Positions 45,124 through 53,608 of a stretch of DNA of 64,000 nt are shown here, piece by piece. The DNA comes from Bordetella genomosp. 9 (GTDB lineage: Bacteria; Pseudomonadota; Gammaproteobacteria; Burkholderiales; Burkholderiaceae_B). A program made the position numbers and the translations under genes. The notes beneath the pieces were generated by a model. That model was not told the DNA's origin, did not search any database, and saw nothing but the letters and a program-made list of their open reading frames with translations. The stretch's first letter is position 1; each line of letters starts with the position of its first letter. Where the stretch lies: the NCBI RefSeq assembly GCF_002119725.1, contig NZ_CP021109.1, forward strand, positions 3,410,001 through 3,474,000, read 5' to 3'.

Positions 45124-46568
45124 TTCTTGAACCGGACCACGGCCTGCCGGCCTTCGTCCGTCTGCGGCAGCGAGGCGAGTTCGCCGAGCGTCAGCGGCTT
45201 GGTGGGGAAGCGCAGCCGGTAGTAACCGACTTCAGCCGGCGCGACGCCGCGGGCATCGGCGATGAGCTCCGTCACGGTCAGGCCGCAGAAACGGCCCTGG
45301 CAGGGGCCCATGCCGCAGCGCAGAAAGGACTTCATCTGGTTTGGCCCCTGCACGCCCAGCTTCACCGTATCGCAGATCTGCGCGGCGGTGACTTCCTCGC
45401 AACGGCAAACAATGGTGTCGCCCGTGGGTCGCCGGAAATTGTCAGCCGGCCGGTACAAGGTGTCGAAAAAGGCCCGGCCGCGGGTGGCGCGCGTCAACGC
45501 GGCACGCGCATGGCCCGCGGCGCGGTCGCGCTGCGCCGGGTCGATACGGCCCAGCGCCACGGCGGCCTGCAACGCCGCCAGGCGCCCTCTTTCTTCCGCG
45601 GCGCGCGCGCCCGCGATGCCTGCGCCGTCGCCGGCGATGCTGATGCCCGGCACATCGGTCGCGCCCCATTCGTCGACCACCGGTTCCCAGCAGGCCAGCG
45701 CATCGTTCCAGCGATGCCCCACGCCGGCGGCGTTCGACAGATTGATGTTGGGAACGACGCCCTGGTGCAGCATCAGATGATCGGCGTCCATCGTGCTTTC
45801 CGGACCGTCGCCGGAACGGAAGCTCACGGCGGTCAGGTGGCCGTGTTCGCCCAAAGCGCGCAGCGCGCTGACGTGGCGGATCACGGGGACGCGCGCCTTG
45901 ACCGCGCGCAGCAGCTTCAGCCCTTTGGAGAAGTACGGCGACCGCAGGAAATCGATGGCATGCGGCAATGCGGCCATGGCGCGTCCCGGCGGCGTCGTAT
46001 CGAGCAGCGCCTGCAGCCGGACGCCCGCGTTCAGGTACTGCCATGCGATCAGGTACAGCAGCGGCCCGCAGCCGGCCAGGACCGCGCGCCGGTCGGGCGC
46101 CATGCCGGCCTGCTTCAGCAGTATCTGCGCGGCGCCCGCCGTGACGACGCCCGGCAGGGTCCATCCGGGGATCGGAAAGGGCCGCTCCTGCGCGCCGGTG
46201 GCGAGCACGATGTGGCGCGCATGGGCCAGCCTGGCCTCGCCGGCCACCGAATAGGCCACCTCGAAACCTTCGGCCTGGGCGGGCGCGGTGTGCCGCGCCA
46301 CGGCCCATACGGTGGCGCCGGGCTCATATGCGGCGCCCGACTCATGGAAGGGGGCGATCAGGCTGGCGCCGTGCCAGTAGTCATCGCCCAGGACACGGCG
46401 GTCTTTCAGCGGCGTCGTCGTGATGGCGCGGTAGATCTGCCCGCCCGGCGCCGGCTGCTCGTCCACCAGCAGCGCCGACAGCCCCAGATTCGCGGCCTGC
46501 GTGGCGGCCGCCAGGCCGGCGGGGCCGGCGCCTATCACCAGCACATCGCATTTGCGCACCGTCGTCAT
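45120..46568 (-). CDS. FAD/NAD(P)-binding subunit, opine oxidase A/HcnB-like
   Basis: 482 residues. FAD motif VLVIGAGPAGLAAAT, a second dinucleotide fold (RRAVLAGCGPLLYL), and a C-terminal BFD-like [2Fe-2S] domain: CRCEEVT and CGMGPCQGRFCG. This is the A subunit of opine oxidase/HcnB group. Start from the ATGA overlap with the [2Fe-2S] gene; ends in another ATGA with the DAO gene. Confidence 0.85.
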   Translation of the reverse strand: MTTVRKCDVLVIGAGPAGLAAATQAANLGLSALLVDEQPAPGGQIYRAITTTPLKDRRVLGDDYWHGASLIAPFHESGAAYEPGATVWAVARHTAPAQAEGFEVAYSVAGEARLAHARHIVLATGAQERPFPIPGWTLPGVVTAGAAQILLKQAGMAPDRRAVLAGCGPLLYLIAWQYLNAGVRLQALLDTTPPGRAMAALPHAIDFLRSPYFSKGLKLLRAVKARVPVIRHVSALRALGEHGHLTAVSFRSGDGPESTMDADHLMLHQGVVPNINLSNAAGVGHRWNDALACWEPVVDEWGATDVPGISIAGDGAGIAGARAAEERGRLAALQAAVALGRIDPAQRDRAAGHARAALTRATRGRAFFDTLYRPADNFRRPTGDTIVCRCEEVTAAQICDTVKLGVQGPNQMKSFLRCGMGPCQGRFCGLTVTELIADARGVAPAEVGYYRLRFPTKPLTLGELASLPQTDEGRQAVVRFKK

Positions 46569-46873
46569 TCGATCACCTTCCGCGCGCCCGACTGGCGCTC
46601 CACCGTCATGCCCGCGCGCACGGCCGTCATGCATGCCTGCTGATTGGGCCGGCCGTCTATCGTCACCAGGCAGTCGTAGCAGACGCCCATCATGCAAAAA
46701 GGGCCGCGCGGCACGTTGCCCACCACGGTATCGCGACAGGCGTCCCAGCCGTGCGCGAGCAGGGCCGCCGCCACCGTATCGCCGGCGCGGCAGGTTACCT
46801 CCGCGCCATCCATCCGGATCGTCACCGACCCCTGGCTCAAGGCCGTTTCGGCCTCATGCAGCCTTTTGAACAT
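46565..46873 (-). CDS. (2Fe-2S)-binding small subunit, opine oxidase C/HcnA-like
   Basis: 102 residues. Ferredoxin-like fold with cysteines in PFCMMGVCYDCLVTIDG (two CxxxxC/CxxC groups). GGAGG precedes the ATG at 46873. Small partner of the preceding FAD enzymes. Its start lies 20 bases inside the upstream gene. Confidence 0.85.
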   Translation of the reverse strand: MFKRLHEAETALSQGSVTIRMDGAEVTCRAGDTVAAALLAHGWDACRDTVVGNVPRGPFCMMGVCYDCLVTIDGRPNQQACMTAVRAGMTVERQSGARKVIE

Positions 46874-48026
46874 GGAACCTCCGAGTCGAAAAACCTGACA
46901 TGTCGTCGTCCAGGACGCCCTGGGCCACCATCGGCGCATACCGGTAGGCATGCGCGGCGGCCAGCGTCACGCCGCTATGGCAGGTGGCGACGAACGCGCC
47001 GGGGTGCGTGGCCGATTGTTCATAGATCGGGAAGCCGTCGCGCGACATCACGCGCAGCGCCGCCCATGCGCGCACCGCGCGCACCTCGCGCAGCGCCGGC
47101 AGCGTGCGCACGGCGCGGTCGGCCAGGGTGGCGAGCACGGGCAGCCCCGTGGTGCGGTCCTCGAATCCCATTTCTTCCTGCGAATCGCCGATCAGCCAGC
47201 TTCCCTCGTCCATCTGGCGCAGCGTCACCAGCGGCGTCTCCAGGATGCGGCGCGTGCGTTCCAGCACGATGATCTGCCCGCGCTGCGGCCTAACCGGCAC
47301 GTCCAGCCCCACTTGCGCGCCAAGATCCTTGTTGCCCAAACCGCTGGCAAGCAGCAGCTTGGCTCCCCGGATGACCCCATGCGGCGTGGCCACCTCGAAT
47401 ACGCCGTTGCTGAACGTGATGCGCTTGGCGGGATGATGCGGCAGGTAGTCCACGCCGCGGCGGTCGAAGGCGGTGTGCAGCGCGCGCAGCAATTTCAGCG
47501 GGTTGGCGATGCCGTCCACCGGCGTCCATGAGGCGCCGCGCACCTCGGGCCCCAGCCCCGGAACGAGATCCGCGGTTTCGGCGCGGTCCAGCATTTTCCA
47601 CGGGTACTGCACCATGCCGGGCTGCGACTGCAGCCGCGTCATGAAGGCCTGGCGCGCCTCGAATTCCTCGTCGCTCAGCACGACGTTCAGCCCGCCGCGC
47701 TGTTCCAGGTGCACGTCGATGCCGGTTTCGTCCAGCAGCGCGCTTGCCAGCCGGGGCCACAGGCGCTGCGACGCCATGGTCCAGTGGCCGTAGGCCGGCA
47801 TGCCCATGCCCTTGCTCTGGACCCACACCAGGCCGAAGTTGCCGCGCGACGCGCGATAGGCGATGTCGCCCTCGTCCAGCACGGCGATATGCGCCAGCTG
47901 CTGGCACAGCCCGTAGGCGATCGCGGATCCGACCAGGCCGCCGCCGACCACCACGGCGTCATAGACGCCCTGGTGCCGGCGCGCGCGCGATGCGCCCGGC
48001 GGAGAAGTTGCGGATGTCTGACTCAT
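46854..48026 (-). CDS. second FAD-dependent oxidoreductase (DAO family)
   Basis: 390 residues. FAD motif AVVVGGGLVGSAIAYGL (about 25-41) and YRASRGNFGLVWVQSKG typical of the glycine/sarcosine oxidase-like group. Its start overlaps the permease stop by one base (TGATG) and its end overlaps the [2Fe-2S] gene. Differs in sequence from the DAO gene at 43978, so two flavoenzymes act in one operon, perhaps one on the substrate and one on a product or as a second specificity. Confidence 0.8.
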   Translation of the reverse strand: MSQTSATSPPGASRARRHQGVYDAVVVGGGLVGSAIAYGLCQQLAHIAVLDEGDIAYRASRGNFGLVWVQSKGMGMPAYGHWTMASQRLWPRLASALLDETGIDVHLEQRGGLNVVLSDEEFEARQAFMTRLQSQPGMVQYPWKMLDRAETADLVPGLGPEVRGASWTPVDGIANPLKLLRALHTAFDRRGVDYLPHHPAKRITFSNGVFEVATPHGVIRGAKLLLASGLGNKDLGAQVGLDVPVRPQRGQIIVLERTRRILETPLVTLRQMDEGSWLIGDSQEEMGFEDRTTGLPVLATLADRAVRTLPALREVRAVRAWAALRVMSRDGFPIYEQSATHPGAFVATCHSGVTLAAAHAYRYAPMVAQGVLDDDMSGFSTRRFHVQKAA

Positions 48027-48826
48027 CAACGTCCTTTACCGACAAAAAGTTTTTCCAGCCCCACCAGCCTGTCCAGGATGACGACGGCGATAACGGTCAT
48101 GTAGATAAGAACCGCCGATACCGCCGTGACGAGCGGATCGATGGTGTCCTCGATATGCAGGAAGATCCGGACCGGCAGCGTGGTGGTCGACGGCGAGGCG
48201 ATGAAGATCGACATCGTCAGCTCGTCGAAGCTCGTGATGAAAGCGATCACCCAGCCGCTCACCACCCCGGGCAGGATCAGCGGCAGCACGATGCGCCGGA
48301 AGGTCTGCAACGGCGACGCGCCCAGCGACAGCGCGGCACGTTCCAGCGATGCGTCCATGCCGGTGGCCGAGGCCAGGACGAGGCGAAGCGCGTAGGGCAT
48401 GACCAGGACGACGTGGGCGATCACCAGGCCGGCATAGGTGCCGACCAGGCCGATGGAGGTGTAGTACTTCAGGAACGCCAGGCCCAGCACCACGTGCGGA
48501 ATCATCAGCGGAGACAGAAAAAACGCCATCAGCGCTTCGCGGCCGCGGAAGCGATGGCGGGCCAGCGCCAGGGCCCCCGGCACGGCCAGCGCGATGGCGA
48601 TGGTTGCCGACAGCGCGCCCAGGCCCAGGCTGAAGAAGAAGGCGTCGATGAAGCGCGGATTGTCCAGGATGGCGCGGAACCAGCGCAGCGACAGCCCGGA
48701 AGTGGGCAGCGAGATAAAACCCTCCGACGTGAATGCCACGGCGCACACCATCAACAGCGGCGCCAGGATGAACAGCACGAAGATCGTGTGAAACACCAGG
48801 CCGACGATGCCGTTTCCCCGAATCAT
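48026..48826 (-). CDS. ABC transporter permease (PotC type)
   Basis: 266-residue inner-membrane permease with about six segments. The EAA-like loop is LSLGASPLQTFRRIVLPLILPG (~170-192). It is the second permease of a spermidine/putrescine-class importer. Divergence from PotC is too large to tell the ligand. Confidence 0.88.
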   Translation of the reverse strand: MIRGNGIVGLVFHTIFVLFILAPLLMVCAVAFTSEGFISLPTSGLSLRWFRAILDNPRFIDAFFFSLGLGALSATIAIALAVPGALALARHRFRGREALMAFFLSPLMIPHVVLGLAFLKYYTSIGLVGTYAGLVIAHVVLVMPYALRLVLASATGMDASLERAALSLGASPLQTFRRIVLPLILPGVVSGWVIAFITSFDELTMSIFIASPSTTTLPVRIFLHIEDTIDPLVTAVSAVLIYMTVIAVVILDRLVGLEKLFVGKGR

Positions 48827-48859
48827 TTTGCGTATCCTCCTTCGTTGGCCGTGTTGCCG

Positions 48860-49717
48860 CTAGGCATCGAATACCGCGCCGTAACGCCGCTCGATGAGCC
48901 GGTTGGCGGCGACCAGCGCGACAACCGTGGCCAGCAGCAGCACCGCCGCCAGCGCCGCGCCCAGCGGCCAGTCCAGCGTATTGAGGAATTCGTCGTAGGC
49001 CGCCGTCGCCACCGTTTTCAGGCGGCGCCCGCCGACGATGGCCGGCGTGGCGAAAGCACTGACCGACAAGGCGAACACCATGATTGCGCCGGAAAGAATC
49101 CCGGGCATCGCCTGCGGCACGATCACGCGCCGCACCACGGTAAAGGGATGCGCTCCCAGCGAAAGCGCGGCGGTTTCCGTGGCGGGATTGATTCGCTGCA
49201 GGGACGCCCACACGGAAATCACCATGAAAGGCACCAGCACGTGGGTCAGGGCGATGCCCACGCCCAGATTGGTGTACATCAGGTTCACCGGCCCGTCGCT
49301 GAGCCCCAGCGCCTGCAGGGTCTGGCTGATCAGGCCGGTCGAGCCGAACAGCAGCGCCCATCCCAGCGTACGCACCACCACGGACACCAGCAGCGGCCCC
49401 AGCACCACCATCAGGAAAAGGCCCTTCCATGGGTTGCGCATGCGCGACAGCACGTAGGCTTCGGCCGAGCCAAGGATGACGCAGGCCAGGGTAACCAGCA
49501 GCGACACGCCGAAAGTGCGGGCGTAGATTTCGTAGTAGTAGCCGTCGGTCAGGATATCGACGTAGTTGCTGGCCGTGAAGGACGCCTGGATGCCGCCGTA
49601 GAAATCGAAGTTGTAGAAGCTGATCATGATGACCAGCACGATGGGCGTCACCAGGAACAGTCCGTACAGCGTCAGCGCGGGCGCGCTCAGCAGCCAGGGC
49701 GTGGATCGGGTCGTCAT
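48860..49717 (-). CDS. ABC transporter permease (PotB type)
   Basis: 285 residues, about six membrane segments; EAA loop LSLGAHPFTVVRRVIVPQAMPG. First permease of the importer, 33 bases upstream of the PotC-type gene and ten downstream of the ATPase gene. Expected to pair with the PotC-type protein. Confidence 0.88.
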   Translation of the reverse strand: MTTRSTPWLLSAPALTLYGLFLVTPIVLVIMISFYNFDFYGGIQASFTASNYVDILTDGYYYEIYARTFGVSLLVTLACVILGSAEAYVLSRMRNPWKGLFLMVVLGPLLVSVVVRTLGWALLFGSTGLISQTLQALGLSDGPVNLMYTNLGVGIALTHVLVPFMVISVWASLQRINPATETAALSLGAHPFTVVRRVIVPQAMPGILSGAIMVFALSVSAFATPAIVGGRRLKTVATAAYDEFLNTLDWPLGAALAAVLLLATVVALVAANRLIERRYGAVFDA

Positions 49718-49727
49718 GGGCGCATCC

Positions 49728-50780
49728 TTACTGCACCGGCGGGGGCGCGTCCACGGGCCGCATGTCGGCGGCGCGCCACGTCAGGTGCACCGCCTCGCCC
49801 TCGCCCGGCACCGCCACGCCGTCGTTCTGCCGGATCACCAGCACTTCGCCGACCTCGGTCTGCACCTGGCAAAGCCAGTGGTTGCCCTGGAAGATCCGCG
49901 TTTTCATCTGGCCCGGCAGCGCGTCCGGACCCGGTTCGCAGAACCGCAGCTTCTCCGGACGCACGATGACCAGCGGCGCGGCGGCCTGGCCGTCCAGCGT
50001 GATACAGGCCGCGCCCACGCGGACGGCAGGCACGCCGTCGCGCGTCACCGGACGCGGCCGGAAGACGTTGGCCTTGCCCAGGAAACCGCCGACGAACGAG
50101 GTGGCGGGGCGCTCGTACGCCGCGAACGGCGCGGCAACCTGTTCCGCCTTGCCGTGATTCATGACCACGACGCGATCGGACAGGGCCAGGGCCTCCGATT
50201 GATCGTGCGTCACCATGATCGTCGTCGTACCGACCGTGCGCTGGATCGCGCGCAGCTCGATCTGCATCTCTTCGCGCAGCTTCGCGTCCAGGTTGGACAA
50301 GGGTTCGTCCAGCAACAGCAGATGCGGGCGGATGACCAGCGCGCGCGCCAGGGCGACACGCTGCTGCTGTCCGCCGGACATTCGCGCGGGGTAGCGGTCG
50401 GCCAGGTGCGCCAGGCCGACCAGTTCCAGCGCTTCGGCCACGCGGCTTTCGCGTTCGCGCTTGCCCACGCGCTGCATTTCCAGCCCGAAAGCGACGTTCT
50501 GCGCCGCGGTCATGTGGGGGAAGAGCGCGTAGTTCTGGAAAACGATGCCCATGCCGCGCTTCTGCGGCGGCGTGCGGCCCAGGTCACGCCCTTCCAGCAC
50601 CACCCGGCCCGCGGTGGGCGGCACGAAGCCCGCGATCATGTGCAGCGTGGTGGTCTTGCCGCAGCCCGATGGACCGAGCAGCGATACGAATTCGCCGCGC
50701 TCGATCGTCAGGCTCAACCCCGCCACCGCCACGCTGTCCCCGTAGTGCCGGGTCAGTCCTTCCAGAACCAGAAAGCTCAT
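49728..50780 (-). CDS. ABC transporter ATP-binding protein (PotA type)
   Basis: 350 residues. Walker A GPSGCGKTT (~37-45), signature MSGGQQQRVALARAL (~133-147), Walker B LLLLDEPLSNLDAK, plus the C-terminal TOBE domain usual in PotA. The ATG at 50780 follows AGGAG at proper spacing; an ATG six bases upstream is possible. Confidence 0.9.
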   Translation of the reverse strand: MSFLVLEGLTRHYGDSVAVAGLSLTIERGEFVSLLGPSGCGKTTTLHMIAGFVPPTAGRVVLEGRDLGRTPPQKRGMGIVFQNYALFPHMTAAQNVAFGLEMQRVGKRERESRVAEALELVGLAHLADRYPARMSGGQQQRVALARALVIRPHLLLLDEPLSNLDAKLREEMQIELRAIQRTVGTTTIMVTHDQSEALALSDRVVVMNHGKAEQVAAPFAAYERPATSFVGGFLGKANVFRPRPVTRDGVPAVRVGAACITLDGQAAAPLVIVRPEKLRFCEPGPDALPGQMKTRIFQGNHWLCQVQTEVGEVLVIRQNDGVAVPGEGEAVHLTWRAADMRPVDAPPPVQ

Positions 50781-50808
50781 CGACATCTCCTCGCGCAGCC
50801 GCCGGCCA

Positions 50809-51849
50809 TCAGCGTTCGATCTCGCGCGTCCAACGCTTGTTCCAATCGTCGCGGTTCTGATTCACCGTATCCCAATCGATGACGATCAGATCCTGCGCGC
50901 GCTTGCCCACAGGCAGCGGCACGGCGGCATTCGGGTCGTCCGTGTACTTCGCTTTCTTGTTGACCGGCCCGTATCCGTAGGCGTCGCCAAGCCTGGTCTG
51001 GATGTCCGGCGAAATCAGGTAGTTGACGAAGGCCTGCGCCAGCGGCGAAGTCTTGGGCTTGGCGACCGGGCAAACCGATGCCAGCAGCGCGTATGCGCCT
51101 TCGCGCGGATAGACGAAACCCACCGGGAAACCGGTTTCGGCGAAGGACTTCGCGCGGCCGCTGCCCCACACCGCGATCAGCGCCTGGCCGCTGGAAAACA
51201 ATTCGGTCATCTTGCCGGGCGACGGTTCGTAGACCAGCACGTTGGGGCCGACCTCGTTCCTGAATACCTTGAAACCCGGATCGATCTTCTTTTCCCCGCC
51301 GCCGTTGGCGCGCGCATACTGCACCAGCGCGTGCAGGCCGTACGTATTGTTCAAGGGCGGGATCACCAGCATGCCCTTGTACTTCTTGTCCTTCAGGTCG
51401 TCCCAGGACGCGGGCGGCGCCCACTTCTTTTCCTCGAAGGCTTTCTTGTTGTACATGATGCCGGTGGCGACCAGCCCCAAGCCCACCGCCTTGTCGTCCT
51501 TGTAGCGCGAGGCCGGATAGAGATCATCCGCCGCCAGTCCCTGGATCGGCGCACAGAAGCCCAGCGCGATGGCCTGGTACATCGGGCCATCGTCCACGAT
51601 CGCGACGTCGATTTCCTGGTTGCTTCTCTGCGCCTGCAAGCGCGCCAGCGTATTCGTCGAATTGCCGGCGACGTAATCGATCTTGACGTTGTGCTGTTTC
51701 TCGAAGGCCGGGAACACGTCCTTGCGCAGGATGTCCTCGAACGAACCGCCGTAGCCGGCAACGACCAGTCGTTCCTCCGCCTGGACGGCGCCGGCGGTCA
51801 TCGCCGCCGCGGCGGCGAGCGTGGCGAGGGCGAGCATATGCTTTTTCAT
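50809..51849 (-). CDS. ABC transporter substrate-binding protein (PotD type)
   Basis: 346 residues. Clear Sec signal (MKKHMLALATLAAAAAM, cut near AVQA-EE), then RLVVAGYGGSFEDILRKDV and the mid-protein DWDTVNQNRDDWNKRW at the end. Periplasmic binding protein of the importer, GGAG upstream of the ATG. First gene of the operon after a roughly 300-base leader. Confidence 0.9.
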   Translation of the reverse strand: MKKHMLALATLAAAAAMTAGAVQAEERLVVAGYGGSFEDILRKDVFPAFEKQHNVKIDYVAGNSTNTLARLQAQRSNQEIDVAIVDDGPMYQAIALGFCAPIQGLAADDLYPASRYKDDKAVGLGLVATGIMYNKKAFEEKKWAPPASWDDLKDKKYKGMLVIPPLNNTYGLHALVQYARANGGGEKKIDPGFKVFRNEVGPNVLVYEPSPGKMTELFSSGQALIAVWGSGRAKSFAETGFPVGFVYPREGAYALLASVCPVAKPKTSPLAQAFVNYLISPDIQTRLGDAYGYGPVNKKAKYTDDPNAAVPLPVGKRAQDLIVIDWDTVNQNRDDWNKRWTREIER

Positions 51850-52226
51850 GGATTACTCCGATTCAAGGTAATCACTGCGTGGACGGCGCCCGCCAGGGCC
51901 TGCCGGCACCGGCGCAACGCCACGGAAAAGCATGAAATCTGCGGAGGCCCGCCGCTATCCTGCTGGGCGTGCAAACGCCCGGATGTCCCTTCGGGTATGC
52001 GGCGCCGCGGCGCGGCGCGCGGGTAGGATGATGGACATTGCGGTTCCCCTTGCCTGTCATCTGCGCCAGACCGTTATCCGCGCCGCCTGCGGCGCCATCG
52101 CGAAAGACCGGCCTGTTGCGACGACCGCCTTGTGTCATGGCGGCCTTTTGCGGACGATTATGCGAACAGGGCTTGCCTACGGTCAAATACCAATATTCCG
52201 GCTCGCCATGCGAATTTGATATACCG
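51850..52226. other. intergenic region between LysR and the importer operon
   Basis: 377 bases with no convincing gene on either strand. It holds a sigma-70-like promoter near 52157-52186 and would give a leader of about 300 bases. Several hairpins can be drawn in the leader but none matched a riboswitch I know. The LysR regulator probably binds here. Confidence 0.45.
52157..52186 (-). promoter_or_regulatory. probable sigma-70 promoter of the importer/oxidase operon
   Basis: On the minus strand TTGACC and CATAAT are 18 bases apart, a good match to -35/-10. AT-rich GGAATATTGGTATT lies just upstream, where an activator might bind. TSS would be near 52150. Confidence 0.5.
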
Positions 52227-53105
52227 TCAGACCTCGCGCACCGTCTCCTGCAGGCACTCGAAGAAGGTGCGCGCGTGCGCCGACTCGACATGCTGCTCGG
52301 CGAACAGGATGTAGCTCGGAAAGGGAATGGCCGGCTCGAACGGCAGGCTCACGATGCCCGGCGTGCGCAGGCTGCGCACCACCAGCGGGTTGACGACGCT
52401 TACGCCCAGGCCCATGCCGACCATGCTGCATATCGTCGCCGCATAAGGCGTTTCGATGGACAGGCGCCGCGCCCCCGGCTCGAAGGCGGCGTCGATGGCG
52501 GCCCGTGTTCCATCGCCCTGGGTCAGCGAGATGAAGTCCTCGCCATCCAAGTCCTTCGCCACGATGCGGCGCCGGCGCGCCAGCCGATGGCCGGCGGGGA
52601 CGATGCAGACACCGTTTTCGTTGCGCCAGCGCGCGCTCCGGATTCCGGGCACGTCCACCAGATACGCAACCAGGCCGAAGTCGCAATAGCGGGTTGCGGT
52701 CCAGTTCGCCACGGTCCGCGAGTCGCTGGTGTAAACGGAAATCGGCACCTCCGCGTACACCCGCCGGAACCGCGAGATGGCGGCCGCCATGACGGTCATG
52801 GCGATCCCCGGCACGGCGCCGATGCGCATCGCCCCGGCGCCCAGCTGACGGATGGAGCGCGCCGACTCGCTCAGGTGTTCCAGACCGACGAAGGCGCGCG
52901 TCACTTCCTTGAACAGCGCCTCGCCCTCGATCGTGGGGATAAGGCGGCTGCCGGCGCGCTGGAACAGCATCAGCCCGGTTTCCCGCTCCAGTTGCGCAAT
53001 GGCCCGGCTGACGTTGGGTTGAGAGGTATGCAGCTGCGCCGCCGCCAGCGTCATGGAGCGCGTCAGCATGACGGCCCGGAACGTTTCCACCTGCTTGAAG
53101 TTCAC
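52227..53105 (-). CDS. LysR family transcriptional regulator (OccR/NocR-like)
   Basis: 292 residues. Winged helix-turn-helix with NFKQVETFRAVMLTRSMT and AAQLHTSQPNVSRAIAQLE, then a periplasmic-binding-like effector domain. The opening resembles OccR and NocR, activators of opine catabolism in Agrobacterium, in line with the enzymes downstream. A GTG start at 53105 gives the family N-terminus; the longer frame from 53162 adds residues with no match. Probably controls the eight-gene operon ending at 43978. Confidence 0.88.
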   Translation of the reverse strand: MNFKQVETFRAVMLTRSMTLAAAQLHTSQPNVSRAIAQLERETGLMLFQRAGSRLIPTIEGEALFKEVTRAFVGLEHLSESARSIRQLGAGAMRIGAVPGIAMTVMAAAISRFRRVYAEVPISVYTSDSRTVANWTATRYCDFGLVAYLVDVPGIRSARWRNENGVCIVPAGHRLARRRRIVAKDLDGEDFISLTQGDGTRAAIDAAFEPGARRLSIETPYAATICSMVGMGLGVSVVNPLVVRSLRTPGIVSLPFEPAIPFPSYILFAEQHVESAHARTFFECLQETVREV

Positions 53106-53183
53106 CGCCGTGTGTCCCCTGAGGGCGGCCGGCTGCGCCGGGCCATCGATTCGTTTCCGCACGGTGGACGCGGCGGAAAATCA

Positions 53184-53260
53184 TGGCCCGCCCTACACGA
53201 CTCGAACGTGTGACCGCTCGCTTAGAAGGCGAGTGCTCTATCCAGCTGAGCTAAGGGCGG
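53184..53260 (-). tRNA. tRNA-Arg (TCT anticodon)
   Basis: 77-base cloverleaf: acceptor CCGCCCT paired with AGGGCGG, discriminator G, encoded CCA, anticodon arm CTCGC-CTTCTAA-GCGAG, T-arm with TTCGAGT. The first pair is C-G rather than the commoner G-C. Confidence 0.95.
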
Positions 53261-53262
53261 GC

Positions 53263-53608
53263 GGGAAGAAGACGCGGGATTTTACCCTGTCCCCGGCGCG
53301 GGCGGTCCGGGACGCCCGCGGGTGCGCGGCCGTCGTCCGCCGCCGCAACGGCTCAGCCGGCCGGCCGCCAACGTCGAATTACCGTCAAAGCGACGCGACA
53401 AAGCTGTAATGCATTTTCTGCGCCGCGTAACCATACGTAGTAGCCTCTCGACCCCAAGCCGCTGCGCGAAGCGCATCCAGGACCGGGCCGTGCGCCCCCC
53501 GCGCGCCCGCGTCCACCGCCGCGCTCTGCCGTGACATTACAGACCGTTTCAATCCATCAAAGGGCGAATGCTAGAGTGCGTCGTCCCACCTTCTTCTGGT
53601 TACCACCC
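53263..53608. other. intergenic region between tRNA-Arg and phospholipase A
   Basis: 346 bases with no credible gene on either strand. It must hold the promoters of tRNA-Arg (minus) and of the phospholipase gene (plus); GTCAAAGC...TGTAAT at 53387-53409 is a weak candidate for the latter. Confidence 0.35.

Noticed and set aside
51850..52150. Glycine or guanidine riboswitch in the importer leader
   Set aside because: Some similar short strings exist, but the conserved cores of those riboswitches are not present.
51872..52291. 139-residue minus-strand ORF between LysR and the importer
   Set aside because: Overlaps the lysR end, is Arg/Pro-rich without a ribosome binding site, and covers the likely promoter.
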